Assembly (NCBI GenBank): GCA_016875535.1 | Contig: VGPF01000001.1 | Location: 1-64,000, forward strand | Direction: 5' to 3' | DNA from: Chloroflexota bacterium | GTDB lineage: Bacteria > Chloroflexota > Dehalococcoidia > SHYB01 | Length of the DNA: 64,000 nucleotides | Shown: in pieces, positions 48,675-57,156 of the stretch | Layout of the letters: each line of letters begins with the position of its first letter | Position numbering within the stretch: the stretch's first letter is position 1 | Position numbers and translations under genes: made by a program | Notes under the pieces: model-generated | What the model saw: the letters and a program-made list of their open reading frames with translations, nothing else | Databases searched by the model: none | What the model was told of the DNA's origin: nothing

Positions 48675-50495
48675 TCAGCTAAGCCACATGCTCTCCCACT
48701 GCTGCGCGCCCCAGAACGGCCACTGGTTGCGGACGTTGTAGATCTCCCCGTTCAGCTGCTCGCGGTAGATGCAAAAGTTGCCCATGCTCCCAAGGCCGAT
48801 GCGGTAGAGCTTCCCAGCGTCCGCCTGATAGATCTGCCGCAAGATCTGGCGGCGCTTCGCCGGGTCCGTCTCGACCCGCTGCTGCTCCAGCAGCTTGTCC
48901 AGCTCCGGATCGTTCGCCAGCTCAGGGCTATAGTGCGAGTAGAGGGCCGAATACGTGTCGCCGTCCGCGGTGAATCGGGAGGTGGCGCTGTTCCATATGA
49001 TCGTCTCGGGCGTCCCTTTCTTCATCTGATAGGTGGAGGCCATCTGCATCCACGTCGCCGTATCCAGCGGCCTCAGCTCGATGGTGATGCCCACCTCCTT
49101 CGCCGATTCCTTCCATATCTCCGCCTGCGGCCCGATGTTCTGCCGCAGCTGCGGAGGATAGTGCCAGATGATCGTGATCCCCTCCGGGTAGCCCGCCAGC
49201 GTGAGGAGCCGCTTCGCCCCCGTGGGATTGTATTGGTACCACGGCCCCGCCTCTTCCATCTTCAGCGGTTGGTCAAAGGCCCACACGAAGGGGATCGGCG
49301 GGCCAACCTGCCCCGTGCCGCCCAGGTACCACAAGCCCTCCGCCGTCACCTGCAGGATCGTCTCCCGGTGAACGGACATGGAGATCGCGCGGCGGACGTT
49401 GATGTCCCGTCCAAGCGGACTGTCCAGCCGCATCGCGATGTAATCGTTCCCAGTCCCAGGCACGGAGGCCAGACGCGCGTTCGGGAACGTCTCCATGATG
49501 GACTTGCGAAGGTCCTTCTGGCCCGCCAGATGCGATGTCGCCCCTTGGCCGTAGAGGGTCTGCCCCGTTCGGAAGGCCGCGATCCCCGCTGTGAAGTCCG
49601 GGATCGAGATGATGCGTATCGAATCAATATAGGGAAGCTGCGTCCCCCGGGCATCCCTGCGCCAGTAGTCCGGGTTGCGCTTCAAGCTCCATTCGATCTC
49701 CTTCTTCATATCGGAGATCAGGTACGGCCCGGTGCCTATGGGATTCTCCTGGTTCGGATTGTCCTTTGCCAGGACGACGGAGGTATGGAAGGCCACCGTC
49801 CCCACCAGGAAATCCACGTTCCCGTTCGTCGCCGTCACGCGCACCGTCCGCGGGTCCACCACCTGCGCGGAGGCCATGGACTGCCAGTTGCGGTTTCCGA
49901 AGTACGCCGCCTCCTTCTTGAAGCTCTCGAAGGAGAAGACTACATCGTCCGCGTTCACCTCACGCCCGTTCACCGGCGCGACGTTCTGGAACTTCACCCG
50001 AGGCCGCAGCTTGAAATCGTAGCTCTTGCCGTCCGCGCCAACGCTCCATGATTCGGCAAGGTCGCCCGTCAGCTCGCACGTCCACGGGTGGTAGCTCTTC
50101 ATCTCCAAGCCGTAGGCGCACCGGATCAGGCGGTTGTGCAGCGGGTGCATCCCCATGAGCGTGTTGACGCTGCCGCTCTTCAGCGTGTTCAGCGATGGCG
50201 GGTAGCCGTTGTTGGAGATGGTGGCGCTGCCGCCCACGCGCGGGGTGAGCAGCGGGTTCGGCGGGTTGGTGTAATACCTCGTCCCGCCGATGCCGTCGCC
50301 CGTCAGTCGCTGCATGAAGAGCGTCGTTGGCGAAGGCGTGGCCGTCGGCAGCGGGGGCAGTGTTGCTGGTACGGTGGGAGGCGTCGTCGGCTTCGCGATC
50401 GCCGTCGCCGTGGCCGCCGCCGGTCGCGGCGTATGCGTCGGCCCCTCGGCGTTGCCGCCGCAGGCGGCGACGATAAGCGCCGCGATAAGTCCCAC
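48675..50495 (-). CDS. ABC transporter substrate-binding lipoprotein, family 5 (peptide/opine/nickel type)
   Basis: A 606-residue binding lipoprotein. A Thr/Pro/Ala linker of about 45 residues follows lipobox VAAC. The family-5 fold shows LAESWSVGADGKSYDFKLRP, ADDVVFSF, NPIGTGPY, NPDYWR and VRRAISMSVHRETI. The open frame begins at GTG 50495 with a very short signal peptide. An in-frame ATG 10 codons upstream (50525, behind GAGAGGAA) would give a complete signal peptide, but codon 4 is TGA (50514-50516). The gene is therefore either a nonsense mutant or starts at a weak internal codon. No permease or ATPase genes are adjacent. Confidence 0.85.
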   Translation of the reverse strand: MGLIAALIVAACGGNAEGPTHTPRPAAATATAIAKPTTPPTVPATLPPLPTATPSPTTLFMQRLTGDGIGGTRYYTNPPNPLLTPRVGGSATISNNGYPPSLNTLKSGSVNTLMGMHPLHNRLIRCAYGLEMKSYHPWTCELTGDLAESWSVGADGKSYDFKLRPRVKFQNVAPVNGREVNADDVVFSFESFKKEAAYFGNRNWQSMASAQVVDPRTVRVTATNGNVDFLVGTVAFHTSVVLAKDNPNQENPIGTGPYLISDMKKEIEWSLKRNPDYWRRDARGTQLPYIDSIRIISIPDFTAGIAAFRTGQTLYGQGATSHLAGQKDLRKSIMETFPNARLASVPGTGNDYIAMRLDSPLGRDINVRRAISMSVHRETILQVTAEGLWYLGGTGQVGPPIPFVWAFDQPLKMEEAGPWYQYNPTGAKRLLTLAGYPEGITIIWHYPPQLRQNIGPQAEIWKESAKEVGITIELRPLDTATWMQMASTYQMKKGTPETIIWNSATSRFTADGDTYSALYSHYSPELANDPELDKLLEQQRVETDPAKRRQILRQIYQADAGKLYRIGLGSMGNFCIYREQLNGEIYNVRNQWPFWGAQQWESMWLS

Positions 50496-50709
50496 GAATA
50501 ACGCGCTCAGCCCTCACCGCGCCATTGAAGCGTTCCTCTCCCTAAGCATGCCGCGCTTCTGTCAAGTCGTCCGGCTCTGTGAACCCGGTGAAATCGTACG
50601 AACCCCTGGCGGCCCTGTCAAACCACTTCCGTTACAAGGGGGTACGTCCCGCCGCCCGCCGCCGATTTCATAGCCCATCGCAACCCCCTGCTGAAACATG
50701 ACCGGCACT

Positions 50710-50739
50710 CTGACTCACCTGGGTGCAGGATGGTACAAT
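50710..50739 (+). promoter_or_regulatory. Promoter of the CoA transferase-VOC pair
   Basis: CTGACT at 50710-50715 and TACAAT at 50734-50739 with an 18-base spacer. The predicted transcript start lies only about 10 bases before the ATG at 50756, so the message has a very short leader. Confidence 0.5.
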
Positions 50740-50755
50740 CTCTTCTGTCCCACCT

Positions 50756-52072
50756 ATGCCAACAGCAACTGCCCAGAAGAAAGCCGCGCCCAAGACCCCC
50801 CTTGCCCTTCAAGGGCTCCGCGTCATCGAGTTCACCACCGGCGGCTCGGCTCCCTATATCGGCCGCCACCTCTCCTTCAACGGCGCCGATGTCATCCGCA
50901 TTGAGTCCAAGGCCCACCCGGACCTGAGCCGCCTCTACGTTCCCCCCTGGGACCCGGCCATGGGCCAGCAGCCCGCCATGTCCCCCCGGCTCTGGGAGTG
51001 GCACTCCGCCAAGCGCCACGTGGGCCTCAACGTCAACACCCCCCAGGGTCGCGATGTGGTCCACAAGCTCATTGACATCAGCGACCTGGTGCTCGTCAAC
51101 CTGAGCGCCAACGTCACCCACAAGTGGGGCCTCACCTACGATATCCTCCGTAAGACCAACCCCGCCCTGGTCATGCTCGCCATGCCCGGCTTCGGCATGA
51201 CGGGCCCCTACCGCGACTACGTCTCCTTCGGCGCCACCATCGAAGCGCTCAGCGGCCTGGCCACCTCCACCGGTTACCCTGACGGCGACCCTATCGGCAG
51301 CGGCCTCTTCCACTTCCCGGATTGGCTCAACGGCATGCAGGGGCTCAGCGCCGTCCTGGCCGCCCTGGACCACCGCCACCGCACCGGCGAAGGCCAGTTC
51401 ATTGATATGTCCCAGATGGAAGTGATGGTCTCCGCCTTCGGCCCGCTCCTCCTGGAGGCCTTCCTGGACCCCAACGCGCCCGATCGCTACGGCAACTACT
51501 CGCCCGTGGCCGCCCCGCACAACGCCTACCCCTGCAAGGGCCACGACCAGTGGTGCGTCGTCGGCTGCTACAGCAGCGATGAGTGGGTGCGCCTCTGCAA
51601 CGCCATCGGCAGGCCGGAGCTGGGGAAGGACAAGCGCTTCGCCACCCTGCACGACCGCCAGCGCAACATCTCCCAGGTGGACGCCATCGTCACCGAATGG
51701 ACCCTCCCCCGCGACCCCATGGAGGTGATGGACACCCTCCAGAAGGCGGGCGTCCACGCGGCAAAGATCTACCACATCAAGGAGCTGCCGGACGACCCGA
51801 ACCTCAAGGCCCAGAACTTCTTCACCACGCTGCCGCACCTGCGCCGCGTCCTCAAGCCCGGCGAGCGCCGCCTGGTCAAGGAAGGCGAAGAGATGGGCGA
51901 AGTCCTTACTACCGGCCTCGCCATAGACCTCCCCAAGATGCCCGGCCACGTCTGGCGCGCAGGCCCCGGCTGGGGCGCCGATAACTCCCTCATCTTCCGC
52001 AAGCTGATGGCCCTTCCCAACGACCAGATCGAAGCGCTCTGCAAAGCCAACATCATCGAAGGCACCGCCTAG
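50756..52072 (+). CDS. CaiB/BaiF family CoA transferase
   Basis: The 438 residues start at ATG 50756; an ATG 11 codons earlier would lie inside the promoter. LALQGLRVIEFTTGGSAPY and NGADVIRIES open the fold. The nucleophile is Asp179 (FHFPDWLNG), 25 residues before GEGQ. MPGFGMTGPYRDYVSFG and PHNAYPCKGHDQW are typical. It is followed after 28 bases by a VOC protein, which may act on a product of the same pathway. The organic acid is unknown. Confidence 0.92.
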   Translation: MPTATAQKKAAPKTPLALQGLRVIEFTTGGSAPYIGRHLSFNGADVIRIESKAHPDLSRLYVPPWDPAMGQQPAMSPRLWEWHSAKRHVGLNVNTPQGRDVVHKLIDISDLVLVNLSANVTHKWGLTYDILRKTNPALVMLAMPGFGMTGPYRDYVSFGATIEALSGLATSTGYPDGDPIGSGLFHFPDWLNGMQGLSAVLAALDHRHRTGEGQFIDMSQMEVMVSAFGPLLLEAFLDPNAPDRYGNYSPVAAPHNAYPCKGHDQWCVVGCYSSDEWVRLCNAIGRPELGKDKRFATLHDRQRNISQVDAIVTEWTLPRDPMEVMDTLQKAGVHAAKIYHIKELPDDPNLKAQNFFTTLPHLRRVLKPGERRLVKEGEEMGEVLTTGLAIDLPKMPGHVWRAGPGWGADNSLIFRKLMALPNDQIEALCKANIIEGTA

Positions 52073-52100
52073 GAAATGCGCTCAGGGGGTTAGGTGGAAC

Positions 52101-52550
52101 ATGCCCACGTACGTCTTCAGCCACATCGGCATCTGCGTCACCAATATCCAGCGCTCCCGAGACTTCTATGAGCAGGCCCTGGGCTTCCAGTTCATCCGCG
52201 ATTTCTTCAACAAAGACCACCCCGTGCAGGACCGTTTCCTCCGCCTGCCCAAGGTGGACCTCCATGCCGTCTACCTGCAGAAGGACGGCTTCCAGATCGA
52301 GCTGCTCTACTACGCCTCGCCCAAGTCCGCGCCCAGGGGCGAGCGCCCCATGAACCAGCCGGGGATGACGCACCTCTCCCTGAAAGTGGACGATGTCCCC
52401 GCGGCCATCGCGGCGGTGAAGAAGTTCGGCGGCAAGCTCCTGGAAGATACCGTTATCAATGACCGCGCCTGCTTCGTCCATGACCCGGACGGCCAGCTCA
52501 TCGAGCTCGTCTCCAGCCAGGCCATGGCCGCCGCCCAAGGGCACCACTAA
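52101..52550 (+). CDS. VOC family dioxygenase/glyoxalase-type protein
   Basis: The 149 residues open with SHIGICVTNIQRSRDFYEQ. Probable metal ligands are His8, Glu in QIELLYYA, His in MTHLSLKV and Glu in QLIELVSS, the complete VOC set, unlike the VOC protein at 21763. This fits methylmalonyl-CoA epimerase, glyoxalase or extradiol-type enzymes; with an acyl-CoA context an epimerase-like role is attractive but unproven. It is co-transcribed with the upstream CoA transferase. Confidence 0.87.
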   Translation: MPTYVFSHIGICVTNIQRSRDFYEQALGFQFIRDFFNKDHPVQDRFLRLPKVDLHAVYLQKDGFQIELLYYASPKSAPRGERPMNQPGMTHLSLKVDDVPAAIAAVKKFGGKLLEDTVINDRACFVHDPDGQLIELVSSQAMAAAQGHH

Positions 52551-52624
52551 GGACGGGAACTTAGGAACCGGGAACGAAGAACCTCCAGCCGACCCTCCCC
52601 CAGTTCCTGCCTTCCTTCGGCTCC

Positions 52625-53752
52625 CTACACCGTCAGCACAAGGTTGATGTGCTGCTGGAACGTCCCGCCGTTGCCGCCCACCACCGCCGTCTCATGCTTT
52701 GCCGCCTGGCGTTCGCCCCCCTGGCCGCGCAGCTGCAGCACCGCCTCCGTCACGTGCCCCCAGTTGTGCAGATAGACCTCCGAGAGCAGGCCGCCGCTGG
52801 TGTTGAAGGGCAGCGCGCCGCCGGGGGCCAGCTTCCCATCGGCCACAAAGGGCCCGCCTTCGCCCTTGGGGCAGAGGCCGTAGTCCTCCAGCGTGATGAC
52901 GATCGCCGGGGTGAAGCAGTCGTAGACCTCAAAGAGGTCAATGTCCTTGAGCTTCAGGCCCGCCATCGCCAGGGCGCGCGGCAGGGAGTCCTTGGCCGGG
53001 CTGATGAGCGCCGGGTCGTTGAAGATGCTGCCCGCCAGGGTCTTCTCCGCATAGCCCTTCAGGTAGACGGGCTTTTGCCGCAGGGACTTCGCGCGGGCCG
53101 CCGTGGTCACGATGAAGGCCCGCCCGCCATCGCTCTGAAGACAGCAATCGAAGACGGTGAGCGGCTCGGCCACCCAGCGCCCCTGCATATACGTCTCCAG
53201 GTCAAAGGGCCGCCCGTTCATCTGCGCCATGGGGTTCTTCTGCGCCCACTGCCGCGCCGCCAGGGCCACCGCCGCCAGGTGCTCCCGCTTGGTGCCGTAG
53301 CGGTGCATGTGCCGCTGGGCCACCACCGCGTAGTTCATGGCGGCGCTGTTCATCCCGAAGGGATTCGTGAACTGGTTGCCGGAGAGCTCGCCGGTGCGCA
53401 CGCCGCCGCCTGCCAGGGAAAAGCCGGAGTTGCCGTAGCAGCAGAGCACCACGTCGGCCACGCCGGCCTTGATGCCCAGCGCCGCCTGCATCGCCAGCAT
53501 GGAGGCCGTGGTGCCGTAGGGCGCGATCATGGTGGAGTAGCGCGGCTGGATGCCCAGCATCTCGGCCACATCCACCGGGTAGATGCTGCCGTTCCCCTGC
53601 ACCAGGATGCCGTCTATATCGGCGGCCTTCAGCCCCGCATCGGCGATGGCGGCGGCCGAGGCTTCCAGGCAGAAATGCTTGGGCGAAACGCCCGGCAGCC
53701 GCCCCTGGCGCGTATAGCCCACGCCGACGATCGCGATGTCCGGTGCGCTCAC
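52625..53752 (-). CDS. Thiolase-like protein lacking the nucleophilic Cys
   Basis: The 375 residues start at GTG 53752. IAIVGVGYTRQGRLPGV opens the fold. The Cys position reads APYGTTASMLA, without Cys. Tyr in FEVYDCFTP and SEVYLHN is conserved with the other two copies, as is LEDYGLCPKGEGGPF. The GHP catalytic His is absent. It has no DUF35 partner beside it, in contrast to the gene at 47353. It follows the luciferase-like monooxygenase at 53824 but is separated from it by a strong terminator. Confidence 0.87.
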   Translation of the reverse strand: MSAPDIAIVGVGYTRQGRLPGVSPKHFCLEASAAAIADAGLKAADIDGILVQGNGSIYPVDVAEMLGIQPRYSTMIAPYGTTASMLAMQAALGIKAGVADVVLCCYGNSGFSLAGGGVRTGELSGNQFTNPFGMNSAAMNYAVVAQRHMHRYGTKREHLAAVALAARQWAQKNPMAQMNGRPFDLETYMQGRWVAEPLTVFDCCLQSDGGRAFIVTTAARAKSLRQKPVYLKGYAEKTLAGSIFNDPALISPAKDSLPRALAMAGLKLKDIDLFEVYDCFTPAIVITLEDYGLCPKGEGGPFVADGKLAPGGALPFNTSGGLLSEVYLHNWGHVTEAVLQLRGQGGERQAAKHETAVVGGNGGTFQQHINLVLTV

Positions 53753-53763
53753 CTGTGCCGCCT

Positions 53764-53816
53764 AAAAAAAGACCCCCGCTTGTAGCTCATCCGAAGGAGC
53801 ACAACAAGCGGGGGTC
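53764..53816 (-). terminator. Rho-independent terminator of the luciferase-like monooxygenase gene
   Basis: A 12-bp perfect outer stem GACCCCCGCTTG (53771-53782) pairs with CAAGCGGGGGTC (53805-53816), with a smaller inner stem-like part. On the minus strand it is followed by TTTTTTTAGG. Confidence 0.9.
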
Positions 53817-53823
53817 GAAGGTC

Positions 53824-54906
53824 CTACTTGCCCTTCTTGCTGCCCTTGATGACCGGGATGACGTTATCGGAGAAGCGCTGCATGGACTCCAGGACCATGT
53901 CCCGGGGCATGCCGCCGAAGTTGAACCAGAAAATCATGTTCTCGATGCCGTAGGACTCCATCGTCTTGATGTGGTCAATCACCCCGTCCGGCGTGGCGTA
54001 GAGCTCCTGCTTGAACTTGTGATCGTAGGGCTGCTTGGAGCGCTCCGTCATGCGCGCAAGGTGGTCGTGGTAGGCGGCATCCTGCTCCGGTGAGACGCCC
54101 AGCTGGGGCAAGCCCTCTTTCATCAGGGCGTTCTCGAACCACATCACGTACTCGCGGGGCCGCTCGTAAGAGTCCTTATCGTTCTTGCCCACGTAGATGC
54201 GGCGGGAGAACGGCGAGTCCTTGACGCACTGGGTGATGTGCGCATCGGAGAAGCCGGCGGCCTTCATATCGGCCCGGTACTTGTCCAGGCGGGCCTTGAT
54301 CCCCTCAAGCTCCGGGAAGGCGCCGCCGCTGATAAAGGGGACGCCCTTCTTGGCCACCCACTCCATCGTCTCCTTGGTGCCGCCGGTGGCGACGGGTGTC
54401 GGGATCGGCTTCTGGACGGGCTTGGGGTAGATCGTCTGCTTCACCGGGTAGTTGTAGTACTTACCCTTGTAGGTCCACTCCTCCTCCATCCAAGACTTGT
54501 GGAGGACCTCCAGCCCTTCGACCATCATGCCGCGGCTATCGCCGATGTTCAGGCTCAGCTTATCGAACTCCTGGCGCTGGTAGCCGCGGCCGACGCCCAG
54601 GACCAGGCGGCCATCGCTCAGGATGTCCACCATCGCCGCCTGCTCCGCCAGCTTCACCGGGTTGTGGAAGGGTATCACCGCCACGGCCAGGCCGATCTTG
54701 ATGCGCTTGGTCTTGGCCGCGATATGGGAGGCCAGCACCAGGGGGTCGGCCAGGATGGAATAGGGCGAGAAGTGGTGCTCCGCCAGGTAGATCTGGTCGA
54801 AGCCCATCTGTTCGGTCAGCACCGCCTGCTCGACGACCTCATCGAAGGCCTGCTTATTCGTCTTTGAAGGCGGGCACTGCAACAAGATAAATGAGCCAAG
54901 TTTCAT
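53824..54906 (-). CDS. Luciferase-like monooxygenase (LLM class)
   Basis: A TIM-barrel flavin- or F420-dependent enzyme of 360 residues. It has AEHHFSPYSILADPLVLASH, the IKIGLAVAVIPFHNPVKLAEQ strand with the cis-peptide region, and LSDGRLVLGVGRGYQRQEF (flavin phosphate site). The group also includes alkanal and sulfonate monooxygenases; the substrate is not evident. AAAGGGAG precedes the ATG at 54906. It is divergent from the crotonase at 55092 and ends with a strong terminator. Confidence 0.9.
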   Translation of the reverse strand: MKLGSFILLQCPPSKTNKQAFDEVVEQAVLTEQMGFDQIYLAEHHFSPYSILADPLVLASHIAAKTKRIKIGLAVAVIPFHNPVKLAEQAAMVDILSDGRLVLGVGRGYQRQEFDKLSLNIGDSRGMMVEGLEVLHKSWMEEEWTYKGKYYNYPVKQTIYPKPVQKPIPTPVATGGTKETMEWVAKKGVPFISGGAFPELEGIKARLDKYRADMKAAGFSDAHITQCVKDSPFSRRIYVGKNDKDSYERPREYVMWFENALMKEGLPQLGVSPEQDAAYHDHLARMTERSKQPYDHKFKQELYATPDGVIDHIKTMESYGIENMIFWFNFGGMPRDMVLESMQRFSDNVIPVIKGSKKGK

Positions 54907-55091
54907 GGCAAGCTCCCTTTAGGTTCCACACAAGATTTCGGGGACGGGCGAACGCCAGCATTATAGCGGCTCTGCATCGCCCGAGACAGCCGTGTAAAAA
55001 CCCTGTCCACGATTCATCTTTTCCCCTGAAGATTCCGTTTCATCGCGTGTTATACTCTGCTACGCCCCGCAGGTTCCCAGGAGGACGCATT

Positions 55092-55880
55092 ATGTCGCCT
55101 GACATCATCTATGAGAAGAAAGACCACATCGCCACCATCACCCTGAACCGGCCCCATGCGCTCAACGCCCTCACCCGGGAGATGATGGACGTCACCTTGC
55201 CCGAGATCTGGCAGGATATCAAGAAGGACAAGCAGGTCTGGGTGGTCATCTTCACCGCCGCGGGCGACCGCTCCTTCTCCTCCGGCCGCGACCTGCGGGA
55301 GGCGGCCAAGCAGCCCACCCACGGGCCTCCCGGCGGCTCCCAGAACCTCAAGATGTCCGCCCGGCAGAACGATATTGAACAGCCGGTGATCTGCGCGGTG
55401 AACGGCGTCTGCACCGGGGGCGCCTTCCAGTTCGTCTCGGACGCCGATATCGTCATCTGCTCGGAGAACGCTACTTTCGTTAATACAGCGGTCTCCGTGG
55501 GGCACGTGGTCACCTACTCGGCGATCCAGATGACGCGGTACGTCCCCTTCGGCGCGCTGAACCGCATGCTGATGGTGGGCGCCCACGAGCGCGTCAGCGC
55601 CCAGCGCGCCTACGAACTGGGCATCGTCACCGAGGTGGTGCCGTATGCCAAGCTCATGGACTCGGCGCTGGACCTGGCGCGGAAGATCGCCAAGAACTCG
55701 CCGACGGCGGTGCGCATCGTGAAGAAGACGCTGACCCGCGCCATGCTCGCAGGGCTGGATGAATCGTTCGAGTACGGGCGCCAGCTCTCGGGCACGATGT
55801 CCAAGCACCCGGATATCAGAGAGGGGACGCTGGCCTTTGTAGAGAAGCGCGAGCCCCGCTGGAACACCGACGGTCTCTAA
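55092..55880 (+). CDS. Crotonase-fold protein without the hydratase glutamates
   Basis: The 262 residues start at ATG 55092, 7 bases after AGGAGG; TATACT at 55051-55056 is a possible -10. The crotonase fold is clear (ITLNRPHALNALTREMMD, SFSSGRDLRE, AVNGVCTGGAFQF). The two acid-base glutamates of enoyl-CoA hydratase are replaced: Gln113 (GAFQFVSD) and Ala133 (NTAVSVGHV). The oxyanion hole remains, so it may be an isomerase, hydrolase or ring-cleaving member of the superfamily. It is followed by a repeat-rich gap and a luciferase-like monooxygenase gene. Confidence 0.9.
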   Translation: MSPDIIYEKKDHIATITLNRPHALNALTREMMDVTLPEIWQDIKKDKQVWVVIFTAAGDRSFSSGRDLREAAKQPTHGPPGGSQNLKMSARQNDIEQPVICAVNGVCTGGAFQFVSDADIVICSENATFVNTAVSVGHVVTYSAIQMTRYVPFGALNRMLMVGAHERVSAQRAYELGIVTEVVPYAKLMDSALDLARKIAKNSPTAVRIVKKTLTRAMLAGLDESFEYGRQLSGTMSKHPDIREGTLAFVEKREPRWNTDGL

Positions 55881-55946
55881 GGTGTCTCCCCATGGCAAAG
55901 CAGAGGCCCGTGCCGACGGGGGGACGTTGGCCTACACACGACATAT

Positions 55947-56100
55947 CGCCCCTGCCCTCGAAGGGAAGGGGTAGGGGGTTAGGTTTCCCATGAAACTCGG
56001 CTTCCGCTTCACTTCTCTCCCTCGGCGGGAGAGAAAAAAGAGAGGGGGATTCCGTTTGCACCCTCTCCTCATAATCCTCTCCCATCAAGGGAGAGGAGGT
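55947..56100. repeat. Cluster of three family-1 repeats inside a 14-base direct repeat
   Basis: Three elements follow one another: 55947-55986 (CCCTCGAAGGGAAGGGG with GGGGGTTAGG), 56010-56053 (identical core to 42647) and 56060-56100 (CCCTCTCC with GGGAGAGGAGG). The sequence ATGAAACTCGGCTT occurs at 55990-56003 and again at 56118-56131, the start of the next gene, so the last two elements are flanked by direct repeats. Confidence 0.75.
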
Positions 56101-56117
56101 TATCGGAGTAATTCTTT

Positions 56118-56990
56118 ATGAAACTCGGCTTTTTCCTCGCAGGCGTCAACCCGCGGCACTACCTCACCATCGCCAAGCGGGCCGATGAGCTCGGCTACGA
56201 ATCGGTCTGGATGCCGGAGCATCTCGTCTTCCCGGCCTCCATCGGCTCCAGCCATCCGTACGCAGGCCCCGGGGCGGAGAACTTCAACCCGGACACGCCG
56301 TCCTACGATCCCTTCGTGGTGATGGGGCATGTGGCCGCCGTGACCAAGCATGTGAAGCTCGGCACCGGCGTGTACATCCTGCCGCTGCGCAACCCCTTCG
56401 TCACCGCGCGCTCGGCCGTCACGGTGGACGTCCTTTCGGAGGGGCGCATGCTGCTGGGAGTCGGCATCGGCTGGCTCAAGAACGAGTTCCTGGCTGTAGG
56501 CGAAACGTGGGAGAACCGTGGCGCGCGCTCCGTGGAGATCGCGCAGATCCTCCGCAGGCTCTGGTCGGAGGAGACCATCGCCCACCAGGGGAAGTACTAC
56601 AAGTTCGACGCGGTGAAGTTCCGCCCCAAGCCCAAGAACCCGAACGGCATCCCGCTCCTCTTCGGCGGCGTGACGCCCCCGGCCATCGAGCGCGCGGCGC
56701 AGGCCGGCGAAGGCTGGTTCGGCGTGCGCCACAGCCTGGAAGAGGCGACGGAGATCATCGGGCGGCTGAAGGCGCACCGGGCGAAGCTGGGCTTAGGCGA
56801 TAGGCCCTTCGAGATCACGGTGGGCTGTCCGCCGCCCGTCACGGTGGAGCACATCCGCGCCTATGAGAAGGCGGGCGTGCACCGGATGATGGTGACGCCG
56901 TGGGGCCCGCCCCAGGGGCGGCTGACGCCGGAGCACTTGGTGAGCGGCCTGGAGCAGTTCGCCAACGACGTGCTGGCGAAGGTGAAGTAA
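56118..56990 (+). CDS. Luciferase-like F420-dependent oxidoreductase
   Basis: A 290-residue TIM-barrel enzyme of the kind often annotated as TIGR03619-type F420-dependent. It opens MKLGFFLAGVNPRHYLTIAK; WMPEHLVFP, VKLGTGVYILPLRNPF and LSEGRMLLGVGIGWLKNEF are the strand and cofactor-phosphate motifs; PLLFGGVTPPAIERAA follows. Its first 14 bases are duplicated 128 bases upstream around inserted repeats, so the original upstream region has been displaced. The ribosome-binding site is now GGAG followed by a T-rich spacer. The substrate is unknown. Confidence 0.9.
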   Translation: MKLGFFLAGVNPRHYLTIAKRADELGYESVWMPEHLVFPASIGSSHPYAGPGAENFNPDTPSYDPFVVMGHVAAVTKHVKLGTGVYILPLRNPFVTARSAVTVDVLSEGRMLLGVGIGWLKNEFLAVGETWENRGARSVEIAQILRRLWSEETIAHQGKYYKFDAVKFRPKPKNPNGIPLLFGGVTPPAIERAAQAGEGWFGVRHSLEEATEIIGRLKAHRAKLGLGDRPFEITVGCPPPVTVEHIRAYEKAGVHRMMVTPWGPPQGRLTPEHLVSGLEQFANDVLAKVK

Positions 56991-56998
56991 ACATCGGA

Positions 56999-57050
56999 CG
57001 GGCGGGGCTTAGCCCTGGCGTCGCCATCCCGAGGACGGGCCGCCCGTACC
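56999..57050 (+). repeat. Dispersed structured repeat, family 2, copy 2
   Basis: Immediately after the luciferase-like gene stop. It matches 1551-1602 at 49 of 52 positions in the same orientation, with outer inverted repeats CGGGCGG/CCGCCCG. Confidence 0.8.
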
Positions 57051-57062
57051 TTGGTGGGAGAT

Positions 57063-57156
57063 GGTTGCGGGGCAACCCGGAGGGCGTAGACCCGTTCGTC
57101 GTGGCGATGTGGCATCACCGCTTCTCAGGGTGACAGGGGGAGGGCGCGCGCCCCGC
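57063..57156 (+). repeat. Dispersed repeat, family 3, copy 1
   Basis: Contains GGGGCAACCCGGAGGGCGTA and CCCGTTCGTC, then CTCAGGGTGACAGGGGGAGG and GCGCGC. The same order of blocks appears at 58736-58825. The second half is repeated again at about 57188-57225. The remaining sequence between 56991 and 57356 shows no gene that I can support. Confidence 0.6.

Noticed and set aside
7871-50516. Reassigned TGA (as Trp) or TAG as a genome-wide code change
   Set aside because: TGA ends many genes in ATGA overlaps here (cobU, cobQ, CoA transferases, DUF35) and TAG ends nadC and the kinase at proper lengths, so both are ordinary stops. The three internal cases are isolated.
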